64,000 bases of DNA, from NCBI RefSeq assembly GCF_001866135.1, contig NZ_MODW01000002.1:434001-498000 (forward strand), in the 5' to 3' direction. Within the stretch, counting starts at the first letter, position 1; every line of letters begins with the position of its first letter. The notes under the pieces were generated by a model. The model ran no database searches and was not told where the DNA came from. It saw only the letters and a list, made by a program, of their open reading frames with translations. Below are positions 8,477 through 16,780 of the stretch, in pieces. Made by a program: the position numbers and the translations under genes. This DNA is from Microbacterium sp. LCT-H2 (GTDB lineage Bacteria > Actinomycetota > Actinomycetes > Actinomycetales > Microbacteriaceae).

Positions 8477-9121
8477 ATGACCACGCGTCGTATCGCGGTC
8501 GTCTCGGCGGGGCTGTCCAACCCGTCGTCCACCCGGATGCTCGCCGACCGGCTGGCCGCGGAGACCGTGAAGGCGCTCGCGGAGCGCGACATCGAGGCCA
8601 CCGTCGACGTGATCGAGCTGCGCGACCACGCGCACGACATCACGAACAACATACTGACCGGCTTCGCGCCTCCCGCACTCGAGACGGCGATCAACACCGT
8701 CGTCTCGGCCGACGCGCTGATCGCGGTCACCCCGATCTTCTCGACGAGCTACTCCGGGTTGTTCAAGTCGTTCATCGACGTGCTCGACCCGGACGCGCTC
8801 ACCGGGAAGCCGGTGCTGATCGGAGCGAACGCGGGAACGCCGCGGCACTCCCTGGCGATCGACTATGCGATCCGACCGCTGTTCGCCTACCTGCATGCCG
8901 AGGCCGTCTCCACCGGCGTCTTCGCGGCGTCGAGCGACTGGGGCGGCGCGGGAGACGACGTCGCGCCGCTGGCGAAGCGGGTCGAGAAGGGCGCGAGGGA
9001 ACTCGCCGAGGCGGTCGCGCGCCGGGATGCCACCGCGGTCGTCGACCCGTACGACCCCGCCACGTACCTGGGTGAGGGGCGCTCCTTCGGCCACATGCTC
9101 GGCGGTCTCGCCGGGGAGTGA
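8477..9121 (+). CDS. NAD(P)H-dependent FMN reductase (CE1759 type)
   Basis: This is a flavodoxin-fold FMN reductase that probably supplies FMNH2 to the adjacent LLM oxidoreductase. The N-terminal phosphate-binding pattern VVSAGLSNPSSTRMLAD lies at residues 8-24, and TPIFSTSYSGLFKSFID at about 78-94 matches the NADPH-dependent FMN reductase family. It has 214 residues. The ATG at 8477 is 1 nt beyond the LLM stop, with AAGGAGG inside the end of that gene as its ribosome site. A very strong hairpin terminator follows. Confidence 0.9.
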   Translation: MTTRRIAVVSAGLSNPSSTRMLADRLAAETVKALAERDIEATVDVIELRDHAHDITNNILTGFAPPALETAINTVVSADALIAVTPIFSTSYSGLFKSFIDVLDPDALTGKPVLIGANAGTPRHSLAIDYAIRPLFAYLHAEAVSTGVFAASSDWGGAGDDVAPLAKRVEKGARELAEAVARRDATAVVDPYDPATYLGEGRSFGHMLGGLAGE

Positions 9122-9133
9122 CCCGTCCCCGCT

Positions 9134-9188
9134 CCGGACATGCCGGTGCCCCGCGCCCACCCCGGGTGCGGGGCACCGGCATGTCCGG
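9134..9188. terminator. bidirectional terminator with a 21-bp perfect stem
   Basis: Bases 9134-9154 pair perfectly with 9168-9188 around a 13-nt loop. The hairpin lies between the converging FMN reductase and response-regulator genes and ends 5 nt before the latter's stop, so it can terminate both. Confidence 0.8.
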
Positions 9189-9192
9189 CGGG

Positions 9193-9882
9193 TCACCCGG
9201 AGAGGGCGCGTTCCCGCCAGGCGTACTCGGTCTCGGGACGCCCCCGCCCGCCGGGGCGGCCGCGGCGCACCGCGACACCTGTGAGGACGAGGTGCTCGAG
9301 GTACCGACGCGCGGACACACGGGACAGTCCCGTACGCTCGGCTGCTTCGCGCGCGGAGAGCGGTCCGCGCCGCCGCAACTCGGCGCGCACGCGCTCGAGG
9401 GACGAGGCGGACAACCCCTTGGGGAGGACGATGCTCCCGGTCGCCCGTCCCAGCAGCGCGTCGATCTCCTCCTGCGTGGCCGGTCCGCTGGTCGCCTGCG
9501 CGTGCGCGCGGTGGTCCCGATAGTCGTCGAGACGCTCCCGGAAGACCGCGAACGAGAACGGCTTCACGAGGTACTGGAACACACCGAGAGCGGCCATCTG
9601 CCGCACGACCTCCGCGTCCCGCACCGCCGTGACGGCGATCACATCGACGGCCGTGGCCCGAGCCCGCAGTGTGCGCAGCACCTCGAGTCCCGAACCGTCG
9701 GGCATCGTCACATCGAGCAGGACGAGATCGAACGCGTCCGCTCCGCCCTCTCGGAGGGCCGTCAGCGCTGCACGCGCGCCCGTGCACTCGCCGGCCACGG
9801 CGAAGCCGTCCAGACGCCCCAGATAGGTGCGATGGAGCTCGAGGGTCAGGGCATCGTCGTCCACGAGCAGGGTGCGGATCAT
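9193..9882 (-). CDS. CitB/DcuR-type response regulator
   Basis: This is the transcription factor of a two-component system. The receiver domain occupies residues 1-120, with phospho-acceptor Asp57 in LLDVTMP, the acidic pair at Asp8-Asp9 and conserved Lys107 in VKPF. The C-terminal part contains a winged-helix/HTH region (LSAREAAERTGLSRVSARRYLEHL), typical of CitB-type regulators of citrate or C4-dicarboxylate uptake. The ATG overlaps the kinase stop by 4 nt. With dctA divergent from the pair, the regulator most probably activates dctA. Confidence 0.9.
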   Translation of the reverse strand: MIRTLLVDDDALTLELHRTYLGRLDGFAVAGECTGARAALTALREGGADAFDLVLLDVTMPDGSGLEVLRTLRARATAVDVIAVTAVRDAEVVRQMAALGVFQYLVKPFSFAVFRERLDDYRDHRAHAQATSGPATQEEIDALLGRATGSIVLPKGLSASSLERVRAELRRRGPLSAREAAERTGLSRVSARRYLEHLVLTGVAVRRGRPGGRGRPETEYAWRERALSG

Positions 9883-11159
9883 CGGCGGCGTCTCCCGTCG
9901 CGCGCGGCCGGTAAGAGCACCCGGAAGGTCGTGGGCGGTCCGAGTACCGTCACCGAGCCTCCCGCGTCCGCCACGACAGACCGCACTAGGGCCAGGCCGA
10001 CACCACGCCCCTCCGCTCCGGCCGGCTTCGTGGAGTACCCCGATGCGAAGATCCTCTCCCGCAGCTCGGTGGGGATCCCCGGACCGCTGTCTGCCACCTC
10101 GAGGAGGATCTCGTCGTCCGCGGTCGGCTCCAGGCGCACGGACACCCACCGCTCCTCTGCGCTCGCGGCCGCGTCGAAGGCGTTGTCGACGAGGTTGCCG
10201 AGGACGGCGACGGCATCCACGGCGGACAGCGGGGTACGGGGCGTGTCCGGCGCGATGTGCACCCGCCACTCGATGCCCCGCTCCTTGGCCTGGGAGGCCT
10301 TGCCGAGGAGCAGCGCGCCCACAGCGGGATCGCCGTGGCGCCGTGCCGTGACCTGATCCACGAGCGATTGACTCTGCCGGGCGGTGTCGGTGAGGATTCC
10401 GATCGCCTCGTCTGCACGCCCCAGCTCCATCAGCGCCACTGCCGTGTGCATCCGGTTGCCGTGTTCGTGCGTCTGGGCGCGGAGAGCTTCCCCGAGTGTC
10501 CGGATCGACTCGTAGGAGGAGACGGCATCGCGGACATCGCCGGGAGGGAGGTCTCCGGCGAAGCGGCGCGTGACGCGTCGGGCGAGGAGCGCTCCGCCGA
10601 CGCCCAGCAGCACGAGCGCGCCCGTGAGCGCGAAGGAGAGGGGGAGGCGACGGACGAGCGTCTGCGCGATGGTCTCGGTGGTGACGCCTGCGGCCACCCA
10701 CCCGACGGGGTGTCCGTCGGCGAGGACGGGCACGATCGTCCGGACGGACGGTCCGAGCGTCCCCCGGAACTCCTCGGTGAGCGGGCGAAGGGAGGACGGG
10801 ACCGTCCCGAGGTAGCGCTCGCCGATCCGGTCCGGCTCGGGGTGCGTCACGCGCACGCCGTCCGTCGTCATCACGGTGACGAAATCGAGGTCGGCGGTGG
10901 TCAGGACCTCGCGTGCGTACGGCGCGAGATCGCGCGCCGCAGCCTCCCGGTCACCCGTCTGCAGGGCCGACGAGACAAGCGGGGAGGCGGCGATCGCGGA
11001 GGCGGTCGCCGCAGTCACGCGCTCCGCCTCTGCCCTGGCCGCCCGCTGGGCCTCCGCGACGAGGAACACGGCCACCAGGATCCCCAGAAGCACCGTCGTC
11101 ACGAGGAGCAGCACGAAGACGCGAGAGGCGGCGCTGCGCTCGGGGTCAGGGGACGGCAT
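9879..11159 (-). CDS. CitA/DcuS-type sensor histidine kinase lacking a cytoplasmic PAS domain
   Basis: This is a membrane kinase that probably senses extracellular carboxylates. TM1 is about residues 13-35, an extracytoplasmic PAS/Cache-like sensor about 38-170, and TM2 about 173-194. The phospho-acceptor region HEHGNRMH lies at 231-238 (family form HEHMNK), followed by the N-box LGNLVDNAFDAA and the G-boxes DSGPGIP and GRGVGLALV. Only about 35 residues separate TM2 from the His box, so the usual cytoplasmic PAS domain is absent; 426 residues is short for the family. The ATG at 11159 has a GAGGAG site in a leader that is repeated, mirrored, before dctA. Confidence 0.9.
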   Translation of the reverse strand: MPSPDPERSAASRVFVLLLVTTVLLGILVAVFLVAEAQRAARAEAERVTAATASAIAASPLVSSALQTGDREAAARDLAPYAREVLTTADLDFVTVMTTDGVRVTHPEPDRIGERYLGTVPSSLRPLTEEFRGTLGPSVRTIVPVLADGHPVGWVAAGVTTETIAQTLVRRLPLSFALTGALVLLGVGGALLARRVTRRFAGDLPPGDVRDAVSSYESIRTLGEALRAQTHEHGNRMHTAVALMELGRADEAIGILTDTARQSQSLVDQVTARRHGDPAVGALLLGKASQAKERGIEWRVHIAPDTPRTPLSAVDAVAVLGNLVDNAFDAAASAEERWVSVRLEPTADDEILLEVADSGPGIPTELRERIFASGYSTKPAGAEGRGVGLALVRSVVADAGGSVTVLGPPTTFRVLLPAARDGRRRR

Positions 11160-11301
11160 CGTTCTCCTCGATCGTCGACGCTCGGGACCGTGACCAATAC
11201 GACCACAAATAGGGCGGGGCCGCGACGCCGGGAGACCGTGGAGGAGCAGCGGCACCGGCGCCGCTGCCGCAGACGACGACGTCGACGATCGAGGAGGACG
11301 C
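11160..11301. promoter_or_regulatory. divergent promoter region with mirrored 17-nt leaders
   Basis: The 17-mer CGTCGACGATCGAGGAG occurs before dctA (11280-11296) and, on the opposite strand, before the kinase gene (11164-11180), 5 and 4 nt from the respective ATGs. It contains each gene's ribosome-binding site. Between the copies, an unusually AT-rich stretch around 11192-11213 (CCAATACGACCACAAATAGG) is the best candidate for the response-regulator site and promoters. Confidence 0.6.
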
Positions 11302-12738
11302 ATGGCGCTCACGACAGGATTCTCTCTTCCCGGATTCCACTGGAGGCGGGGAAAGCACGCCTGGGACCGGCACACCTGGCTCTACGTGTCGGTCATCATC
11401 GCGGTGGTGCTCGGCGCCGCCGTCGGCCTGCTGTGGCCCGAGGTAGGACGGGCGTTCGAACCGCTGGGCACGGCGTTCGTGTCGCTGATCAAGATGATGA
11501 TCGCCCCGATCATCTTCTGCACCATCGTGGTCGGGGTCGGCTCGATCGCGAAGGCGGCGACCGTCGGCAAGATCGGCGGACTGGCGCTGCTGTACTTCCT
11601 CACGATGTCGACGTTCGCGCTGGCGATCGGCCTCGTCGTGGGGAACATCATCCATCCCGGTACCGGCCTCGACATGGCGAACGCGAGCTACGAGACGGAG
11701 TCGGGCGACGCGAAGACCACGCAGGAGTTCCTGCTCGGCATCATCCCGGCGACGTTCTTCTCGGCGTTCACCGGGGAGAGCGTCCTCCAGGTGCTCTTCA
11801 TCGCTCTGCTCGTCGGATTCGCGCTTCAGGGCATGGGGGAGCGCGGGGCGCCGATCATGCAGGCGGTCACCCAGCTCCAGAAGCTTGTCTTCCGAATCCT
11901 CGGGATGATCCTCTGGTTGGCGCCCGTGGGTGCTTTCGGCGCCATCGCGGCTGTGGTCGGCAAGACAGGGGCGGCGGCGATCTGGAGCCTCGGCGTCCTG
12001 ATGGTCGCCTTCTATCTCACGTGCATCGTCTTCATCGTGATCGTCCTCGGGCTCCTGCTCTGGGCGGTCACGCGGGTCAACATCTTCGCGCTCATGAAGT
12101 ACCTTGCCCGGGAGTATCTGCTGATCGTGGGAACGTCCTCGTCGGAGTCGGCGCTTCCCCGGCTCATCGCGAAACTGGAGCACTTGGGCATCTCGAAGCC
12201 GGTCGTGGGCATCACCGTTCCCACCGGCTACTCCTTCAACCTCGACGGAACGGCCATCTACCTCACGATGGCGTCGCTGTTCATCGCGACGGGCATGGGG
12301 CAGCCTATGTCGATCGGGGAGCAGATCGGCCTCCTCGTCTTCATGATCATCGCGAGCAAGGGGGCCGCGGGGGTGACCGGCGCTGGTCTGGCGACGCTCG
12401 CCGGCGGCCTGCAGGCCTACCGGCCCGATCTGGTTGACGGGGTCGGGGTCATCGTCGGCATCGACCGGTTCATGTCGGAGGGGCGCGCCCTGACGAACTT
12501 CACGGGAAACGCCGTGGCCACCCTCCTCATCGGCACCTGGACGAAGCAGATCGACCGCGACCGCGTCGGCCGTGTGCTGTCCGGGGAGCTTCCGTTCGAT
12601 GAATCGACCCTCGACGGGGTGGACCCGCATGCGGCCCCCGCGGCGGATGCTGTCGGCGTCCCGGAGCTGCAGGAGGCAGCGGTCACCGAGATGGCGGCGA
12701 AGGAGGAACGGGCCCGCCAGCGCACACTCGGTCGCTGA
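11302..12738 (+). CDS. dctA: C4-dicarboxylate:cation symporter DctA
   Basis: This is a dicarboxylate (succinate, fumarate, malate) importer of the DAACS/glutamate transporter family. The 478-residue protein has eight or more membrane helices. Family motifs include KMMIAPIIFCTIVVG near residue 55, the serine-rich loop GTSSSESALPRL and the substrate-binding TGYSFNLDGTAIYLTMAS segment. The start follows a GAGGAGG site. Divergent transcription from a CitAB/DcuSR-like two-component system suggests induction by the substrate. A terminator hairpin follows. Confidence 0.95.
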   Translation: MALTTGFSLPGFHWRRGKHAWDRHTWLYVSVIIAVVLGAAVGLLWPEVGRAFEPLGTAFVSLIKMMIAPIIFCTIVVGVGSIAKAATVGKIGGLALLYFLTMSTFALAIGLVVGNIIHPGTGLDMANASYETESGDAKTTQEFLLGIIPATFFSAFTGESVLQVLFIALLVGFALQGMGERGAPIMQAVTQLQKLVFRILGMILWLAPVGAFGAIAAVVGKTGAAAIWSLGVLMVAFYLTCIVFIVIVLGLLLWAVTRVNIFALMKYLAREYLLIVGTSSSESALPRLIAKLEHLGISKPVVGITVPTGYSFNLDGTAIYLTMASLFIATGMGQPMSIGEQIGLLVFMIIASKGAAGVTGAGLATLAGGLQAYRPDLVDGVGVIVGIDRFMSEGRALTNFTGNAVATLLIGTWTKQIDRDRVGRVLSGELPFDESTLDGVDPHAAPAADAVGVPELQEAAVTEMAAKEERARQRTLGR

Positions 12739-12750
12739 TCTCGACGCAGA

Positions 12751-12783
12751 GGATGCGGGAGGCCGGACCGGGCTCCCGCATCC
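12751..12783. terminator. dctA terminator
   Basis: An 11-bp perfect stem (12751-12761 with 12773-12783) around an 11-nt loop separates the converging dctA and DUF5302 genes. Confidence 0.75.
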
Positions 12784-12789
12784 GGGCGG

Positions 12790-12969
12790 TCAACCGCTCT
12801 TGCGTCGGAACTCGCGTCGCGTCTGCGGGGCGTTGGCGGCGTGCACGGCGGAATCGCCGTCGAGGTGAGCCTCGCCCTGCCGGTGGTGCGCGTTCTTCTT
12901 CTCGAGCGCTTCCTTGAACTTGCGCTTCAGGTCCTCGGAGGAGGAGCCGGCGCCTTCTTCGGTGCTCAT
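12790..12969 (-). CDS. DUF5302 small basic protein
   Basis: This is a 59-residue hydrophilic protein of unknown function with the actinobacterial DUF5302 pattern: an N-terminal acidic stretch, KRKFKEALEKK in the middle and the C-terminal REFRRKSG tail. A -10-like TAGGCT (+ strand 12977-12982) ends 7 nt before the ATG, which supports this short start over longer in-frame readings and suggests a leaderless message. It converges on dctA. The family assignment is from recollection of the consensus. Confidence 0.8.
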   Translation of the reverse strand: MSTEEGAGSSSEDLKRKFKEALEKKNAHHRQGEAHLDGDSAVHAANAPQTRREFRRKSG

Positions 12970-13156
12970 GCTCCCGAGCCTAGAGCACGGGCGGACGAGC
13001 GGCGAGGGCACCGCGTCGGTCGCGACCGGCCCCGAGGCGGTGAACGGGAAGCGATGCGCGGATAACCGGTGACGGGTGATCCAGCATCCGGTGAACATCC
13101 GGTGCCCGACGCCGATTCCCCTCGGCGGGGACGGGGAGCGGCGCCATCCTGAGGGG

Positions 13157-15097
13157 GTGAGAGTCGCGATCGTCACCGAGTCTTTCCTTCCGCACATGAA
13201 CGGTGTGACCGGATCCGTGATGCAGATCCTCCGTCACCTGGAGCGCCGAGGGCATGACGCCCGTGTGCTCGCTCCGGCCGCGTTCGGCATCCCGGCAGAG
13301 CTGCACGGCGCGCCCGTCACCGCGATTCCCAGCGTCCCGCTCCCGGGGTACCGCGACGTGCGGGTGGGCGCGGCGACCACTCGGAGGATCGGCGCGGAGC
13401 TCGACCGCTTCCGTCCCGACGTCGTCCACCTGGCGTCGCCGTTCGCGCTCGGGTGGCGGGGCCTGCTCGCTGCAGAACGCGGCGGAGTCGGAACGGTCGC
13501 GGCATACCAGACCGACGTGGCTGCGTACACGGAGAGGTATCGCGTCGCGGTCACGACGGGAATCGCCCATGCCCACATCGCTCGACTGCATCGGAGGGCG
13601 ACCCTTACCCTCGCGCCGTCCACCGAGTCGGCACAGCAGCTGAGCCGGCTCGGCATCGACCGCATCCGGTCCTGGGGGCGGGGTGTGGACGCCGAGCTCT
13701 TCCACCCTTCCCGGCGCAGCGACGCGCTCCGGGACGAGTGGGGAGCCGAGATCGTCATCGGCTACGTCGGACGCCTCGCCGCCGAGAAGCAGGTGGAGGA
13801 TCTCGCCGCGCTGCACGGCATCCCTGACACGCGTCTCGTCATCGTCGGAGACGGCCCCCGGCGGGAGCGGTTGCAGGAGCAGCTTCCCGACGCCCTGTTC
13901 CGCGGGCGGCTCGAGGGGGAGGCGCTCGCCGCGGCGCTGGCCTCCTTCGACGTCTTCGTGCATCCGGGGGAGAGCGAGACCTTCGGACAGACGCTCCAGG
14001 AAGCGCATGCGAGCGGTGTCCCCGTGGTCGCGACAGGCAGAGGCGGCCCGCTCGACCTCGTCCGGCCCGGCGTCGACGGGTGGCTGTACCGACCAGGAGA
14101 CCTCGCAGACCTCCGCCGTCGCGTGACCGATCTCGCCGGAGACGAGCGCCGGCGTCGGGCGTTCGGGGAGGCGGGCTGGAGGGCGGTGCAGGGCCGGAGC
14201 TGGGCGCACTTCGGAGATCAGCTCCTGGATCACTTCGAGGAGGCGCGGACGCTGTTCGCCGTGGACCGTCGTCTGCGCGCCCGCCGCCTCGTCCGGCCGG
14301 AGCCGGCCCCGCCCGCCCCCTCGCGCCGCTGGCGCCGGATCGTCGCCCTCGGCGATTCGGTGACCGAGGGGCTCTGCGACCCCGGACCCGACGGGGCGCT
14401 CCGCGGGTGGGCGGACCGGCTCGCACTGCTCCTCGCCGCGCGGGGAGGCCTTCACTACGCGAACCTCGCGATCCGCTCGAAGCGCGTGGCCGATGTCTGC
14501 GGCCGGCAGGTGGAGAGGGCGCTGGACCTCCGCCCCGATCTGGTCACCGTGCTGGTGGGCGCCAACGACCTCGTGAAGCACCGCGTCGACGTGGCCGCGC
14601 TCGCCGCGAGCCTGGAGACCGCGGTGCGGCGGCTGCGCGCGACGGGTGCCGACGTGATCCTGGTCACCCCGTTCCTGCCCGCCCGCCGCGCGGCGGTGCT
14701 GTACGCCCGGCGCTTCTCCGCCTTCGCCACGGCGCTCGCCGGGGTCGCTGCCCGGACCGGTGCGATCCTCATCGACACGGATCTGCATCCGGAGCTGGGG
14801 GAGCGGCAGCACTGGGGCGAGGACCTCGTGCACCTCGGCAGTCGAGGGCACCGCTTCCTCGCCTATCGCGTCGCGGAGGTGCTCGGGGTGCCGCACGCCG
14901 ACGCGTTGGGAGCGCTGGATGCGGCGTTGCACGAGAACGAGCCGATCGGACGTGCCGCCTGGTGGCGGCAGTACGCGCTCCCGTGGGTGTGGCGACGACT
15001 GCACGGCCGCGCCGCGGGGGACGGACGTCGGGCGAAGCATGACGACTACGTCTACCTCGGGCGCTCGACTGCTCCGCAGGACGCCGGCGTGGTCTGA
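13157..15097 (+). CDS. GT4 glycosyltransferase fused to SGNH/GDSL hydrolase
   Basis: One uninterrupted 646-residue reading frame joins two enzymes. Residues 1-375 form a GT-B, GT4-type transferase like actinobacterial alpha-mannosyltransferases (MgtA/PimB group): the N-terminus VAIVTESFLPHMNGV, the donor-site EsxTFGQTLQEA and GRGGPLDLV are visible. Residues 393-600 form an SGNH hydrolase with block I GDS (Ser401), block III GAND (468-471) and the catalytic Asp556/His559 in DLVH. A Pro/Arg-rich linker near 375-392 joins them. GTG 13157 was chosen because the family N-terminus begins there and a -10-like CATCCT ends 6 nt before it. The gene converges on UDP-glucose dehydrogenase. A role in making and de-acylating an envelope glycolipid or polysaccharide is inference. 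Confidence 0.85.
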   Translation: MRVAIVTESFLPHMNGVTGSVMQILRHLERRGHDARVLAPAAFGIPAELHGAPVTAIPSVPLPGYRDVRVGAATTRRIGAELDRFRPDVVHLASPFALGWRGLLAAERGGVGTVAAYQTDVAAYTERYRVAVTTGIAHAHIARLHRRATLTLAPSTESAQQLSRLGIDRIRSWGRGVDAELFHPSRRSDALRDEWGAEIVIGYVGRLAAEKQVEDLAALHGIPDTRLVIVGDGPRRERLQEQLPDALFRGRLEGEALAAALASFDVFVHPGESETFGQTLQEAHASGVPVVATGRGGPLDLVRPGVDGWLYRPGDLADLRRRVTDLAGDERRRRAFGEAGWRAVQGRSWAHFGDQLLDHFEEARTLFAVDRRLRARRLVRPEPAPPAPSRRWRRIVALGDSVTEGLCDPGPDGALRGWADRLALLLAARGGLHYANLAIRSKRVADVCGRQVERALDLRPDLVTVLVGANDLVKHRVDVAALAASLETAVRRLRATGADVILVTPFLPARRAAVLYARRFSAFATALAGVAARTGAILIDTDLHPELGERQHWGEDLVHLGSRGHRFLAYRVAEVLGVPHADALGALDAALHENEPIGRAAWWRQYALPWVWRRLHGRAAGDGRRAKHDDYVYLGRSTAPQDAGVV

Positions 15098-15110
15098 CCG
15101 ACGGGAGGCC

Positions 15111-16421
15111 TCAGCGTCGTCCCATCCCGCGGTATGTCCAGCCGGCAGCACGCCAGGCTTCGGCGTCCAGACAGTTCCGCCCGTCGATCACGATACGACC
15201 CCTCACGAGTCCGCCGGCGTGCTGCGGAGTGAGCTCGCGGCGGTACTCGTCCCACTCCGTGACGACGACGACCGCGTCCGCGTCCCGCAGGGCGTCGTCC
15301 CTGGACGCGGCGTACCCGAGTTGCGGATGCCGTGCGCGGGCGTTTTCGATCGCCGCGGGGTCGGTCACCAGGACGTCGGCGCCCAGTCCCCGCAACCGCA
15401 CGGCCACCTCCAGAGCGGGAGAATCGCGGACGTCGTCGCTGAAGGGCTTGAATGCCGCGCCGAGGACGGCGATCCTCCGCCCGAAGACGAGGCCGCCGAG
15501 GGCATCCACCACCAGCCTCACCGCACGATCCCGTCGGCGGAGGTTGATGGCATCCACCTCGTGCAGGAAGCTGACGGACTGCCCGCGTCCGAGCTCTTCG
15601 GCGCGGGCCGCGAACGCGCGGATGTCCTTGGGCAGGCAGCCGCCCCCGAACCCGATCCCCGAGCCGAGGTAACGGCGGCCGATGCGCGAGTCGTGTCCGA
15701 GTGCTTCGGCGAGGAGGGTGACGTCCGCTCCGGCCGCCTCGGCGACTTCGGCCATGGCGTTGATGAACGAGATCTTCGTGGCGAGGAAGGCGTTGGCGGC
15801 CCCCTTCACGAGCTCCGCGGTGGCGAGGTCGGTCACGAGGAACGGCGAACCCGCGTCGATCGCCGCGGCGTACACGCGGCGGAGCAGATCGACGGCGGCG
15901 GCGCCCTGCGGGGAGTCCTCCGCGCCCACCACCAGACGGTCGGGGCGGAGGGTGTCATGGACGGCCCAGCCCTCCCGGAGGAACTCGGGGTTCCAGACGA
16001 GGGTCGCGCCGGACTCCGCGATCCGACGGGCGAGACGGGCGGCGGTGCCCACCGGGACCGTCGACTTCCCGGCTACCACCGCGCCCGGCCGCAGGTGGGG
16101 GAGCAGCCCGTCGATCGCCGCGTCGACGAAGCGGAGATCAGCTGCGGGGCCGGAGTCGGACTGCGGGGTGCCGACCGCGAGGAAGTGCACCTCCGACCCG
16201 GAGGCGGCCGCCGGATCCGCGGCGAAGCGCAACCGCCCTGACCGCACCCCGTCCTCCAGGAGCTCGGCGAGGCCGGGCTCGAAGAAGGGCGCGGCACCCG
16301 CGGTGAGGTCGGCGACCTTGCCCTCGTCCACGTCGATCCCCACGACATCGTGCCCGAGCGAGGCCATCGCCGCGGCGTGCACCGCCCCCAGATACCCGCA
16401 TCCGATCACCGACATCCGCAT
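15111..16421 (-). CDS. UDP-glucose 6-dehydrogenase family protein
   Basis: This oxidises a UDP-sugar, probably UDP-glucose to UDP-glucuronate, for surface polysaccharides. The NAD-binding motif GCGYLGAVHAA lies at residues 7-17, NPEFLREG at 144-151, and the catalytic cysteine is Cys262 in GFGGGCLPKD. UDP-ManNAc dehydrogenase is the main alternative within the family. The 436-residue length is normal. Two candidate starts lie two codons apart (16421 and 16415) and neither has a clear ribosome site; the first was used. Converging with the GT-SGNH fusion, it may share an envelope-carbohydrate role. Confidence 0.88.
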   Translation of the reverse strand: MRMSVIGCGYLGAVHAAAMASLGHDVVGIDVDEGKVADLTAGAAPFFEPGLAELLEDGVRSGRLRFAADPAAASGSEVHFLAVGTPQSDSGPAADLRFVDAAIDGLLPHLRPGAVVAGKSTVPVGTAARLARRIAESGATLVWNPEFLREGWAVHDTLRPDRLVVGAEDSPQGAAAVDLLRRVYAAAIDAGSPFLVTDLATAELVKGAANAFLATKISFINAMAEVAEAAGADVTLLAEALGHDSRIGRRYLGSGIGFGGGCLPKDIRAFAARAEELGRGQSVSFLHEVDAINLRRRDRAVRLVVDALGGLVFGRRIAVLGAAFKPFSDDVRDSPALEVAVRLRGLGADVLVTDPAAIENARARHPQLGYAASRDDALRDADAVVVVTEWDEYRRELTPQHAGGLVRGRIVIDGRNCLDAEAWRAAGWTYRGMGRR

Positions 16422-16551
16422 GGGCTCAGCCCAGCCGAGCCGTCTCTCGCTCCGGCGCACGCACGATGAACGCGGGGTGACGGTCGAGTGTCGGGATCGC
16501 GCCGCGCGCGCAACCCTCGGGTCTTGACGGACACGCTGGTAGTGTGGTCGA

Positions 16552-16780
16552 GGGTGACTCCGGTCACCCGACAATTTCACATCGACTCATGGAGCGATCG
16601 GCGGAGAAGCTGGTCCCCTGTGGTGGGTTCCTCGGCGCATGTCGGGTGGCTTTCTACTGGTGGCCAGCGCAGGCGAGATTCGCGGGAGTGCCCGCGCGCC
16701 CGAACCCTTCCGTTCCGCTCCTTTGAACACGCTCGCGCGTCACACGGATTCGCGAGTCTAAACAAAGAAGGAGAGACCTC
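16552..16780 (+). ncRNA. structured pnp leader, candidate Actino-pnp RNA
   Basis: The 359-nt region before pnp (16422-16780) holds no gene. A 7-bp hairpin lies at 16552-16569, a 7-bp closing stem pairs 16609-16615 with 16662-16668 around a 46-nt inner part, and a perfect 6-bp hairpin lies at 16681-16696. Rfam describes an Actino-pnp motif in exactly this position in actinobacteria, thought to mediate feedback control of polynucleotide phosphorylase. Assignment to that family is by position and structure; the exact ends are uncertain. A TTGACG at 16524-16529 may belong to the promoter. Confidence 0.55.
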
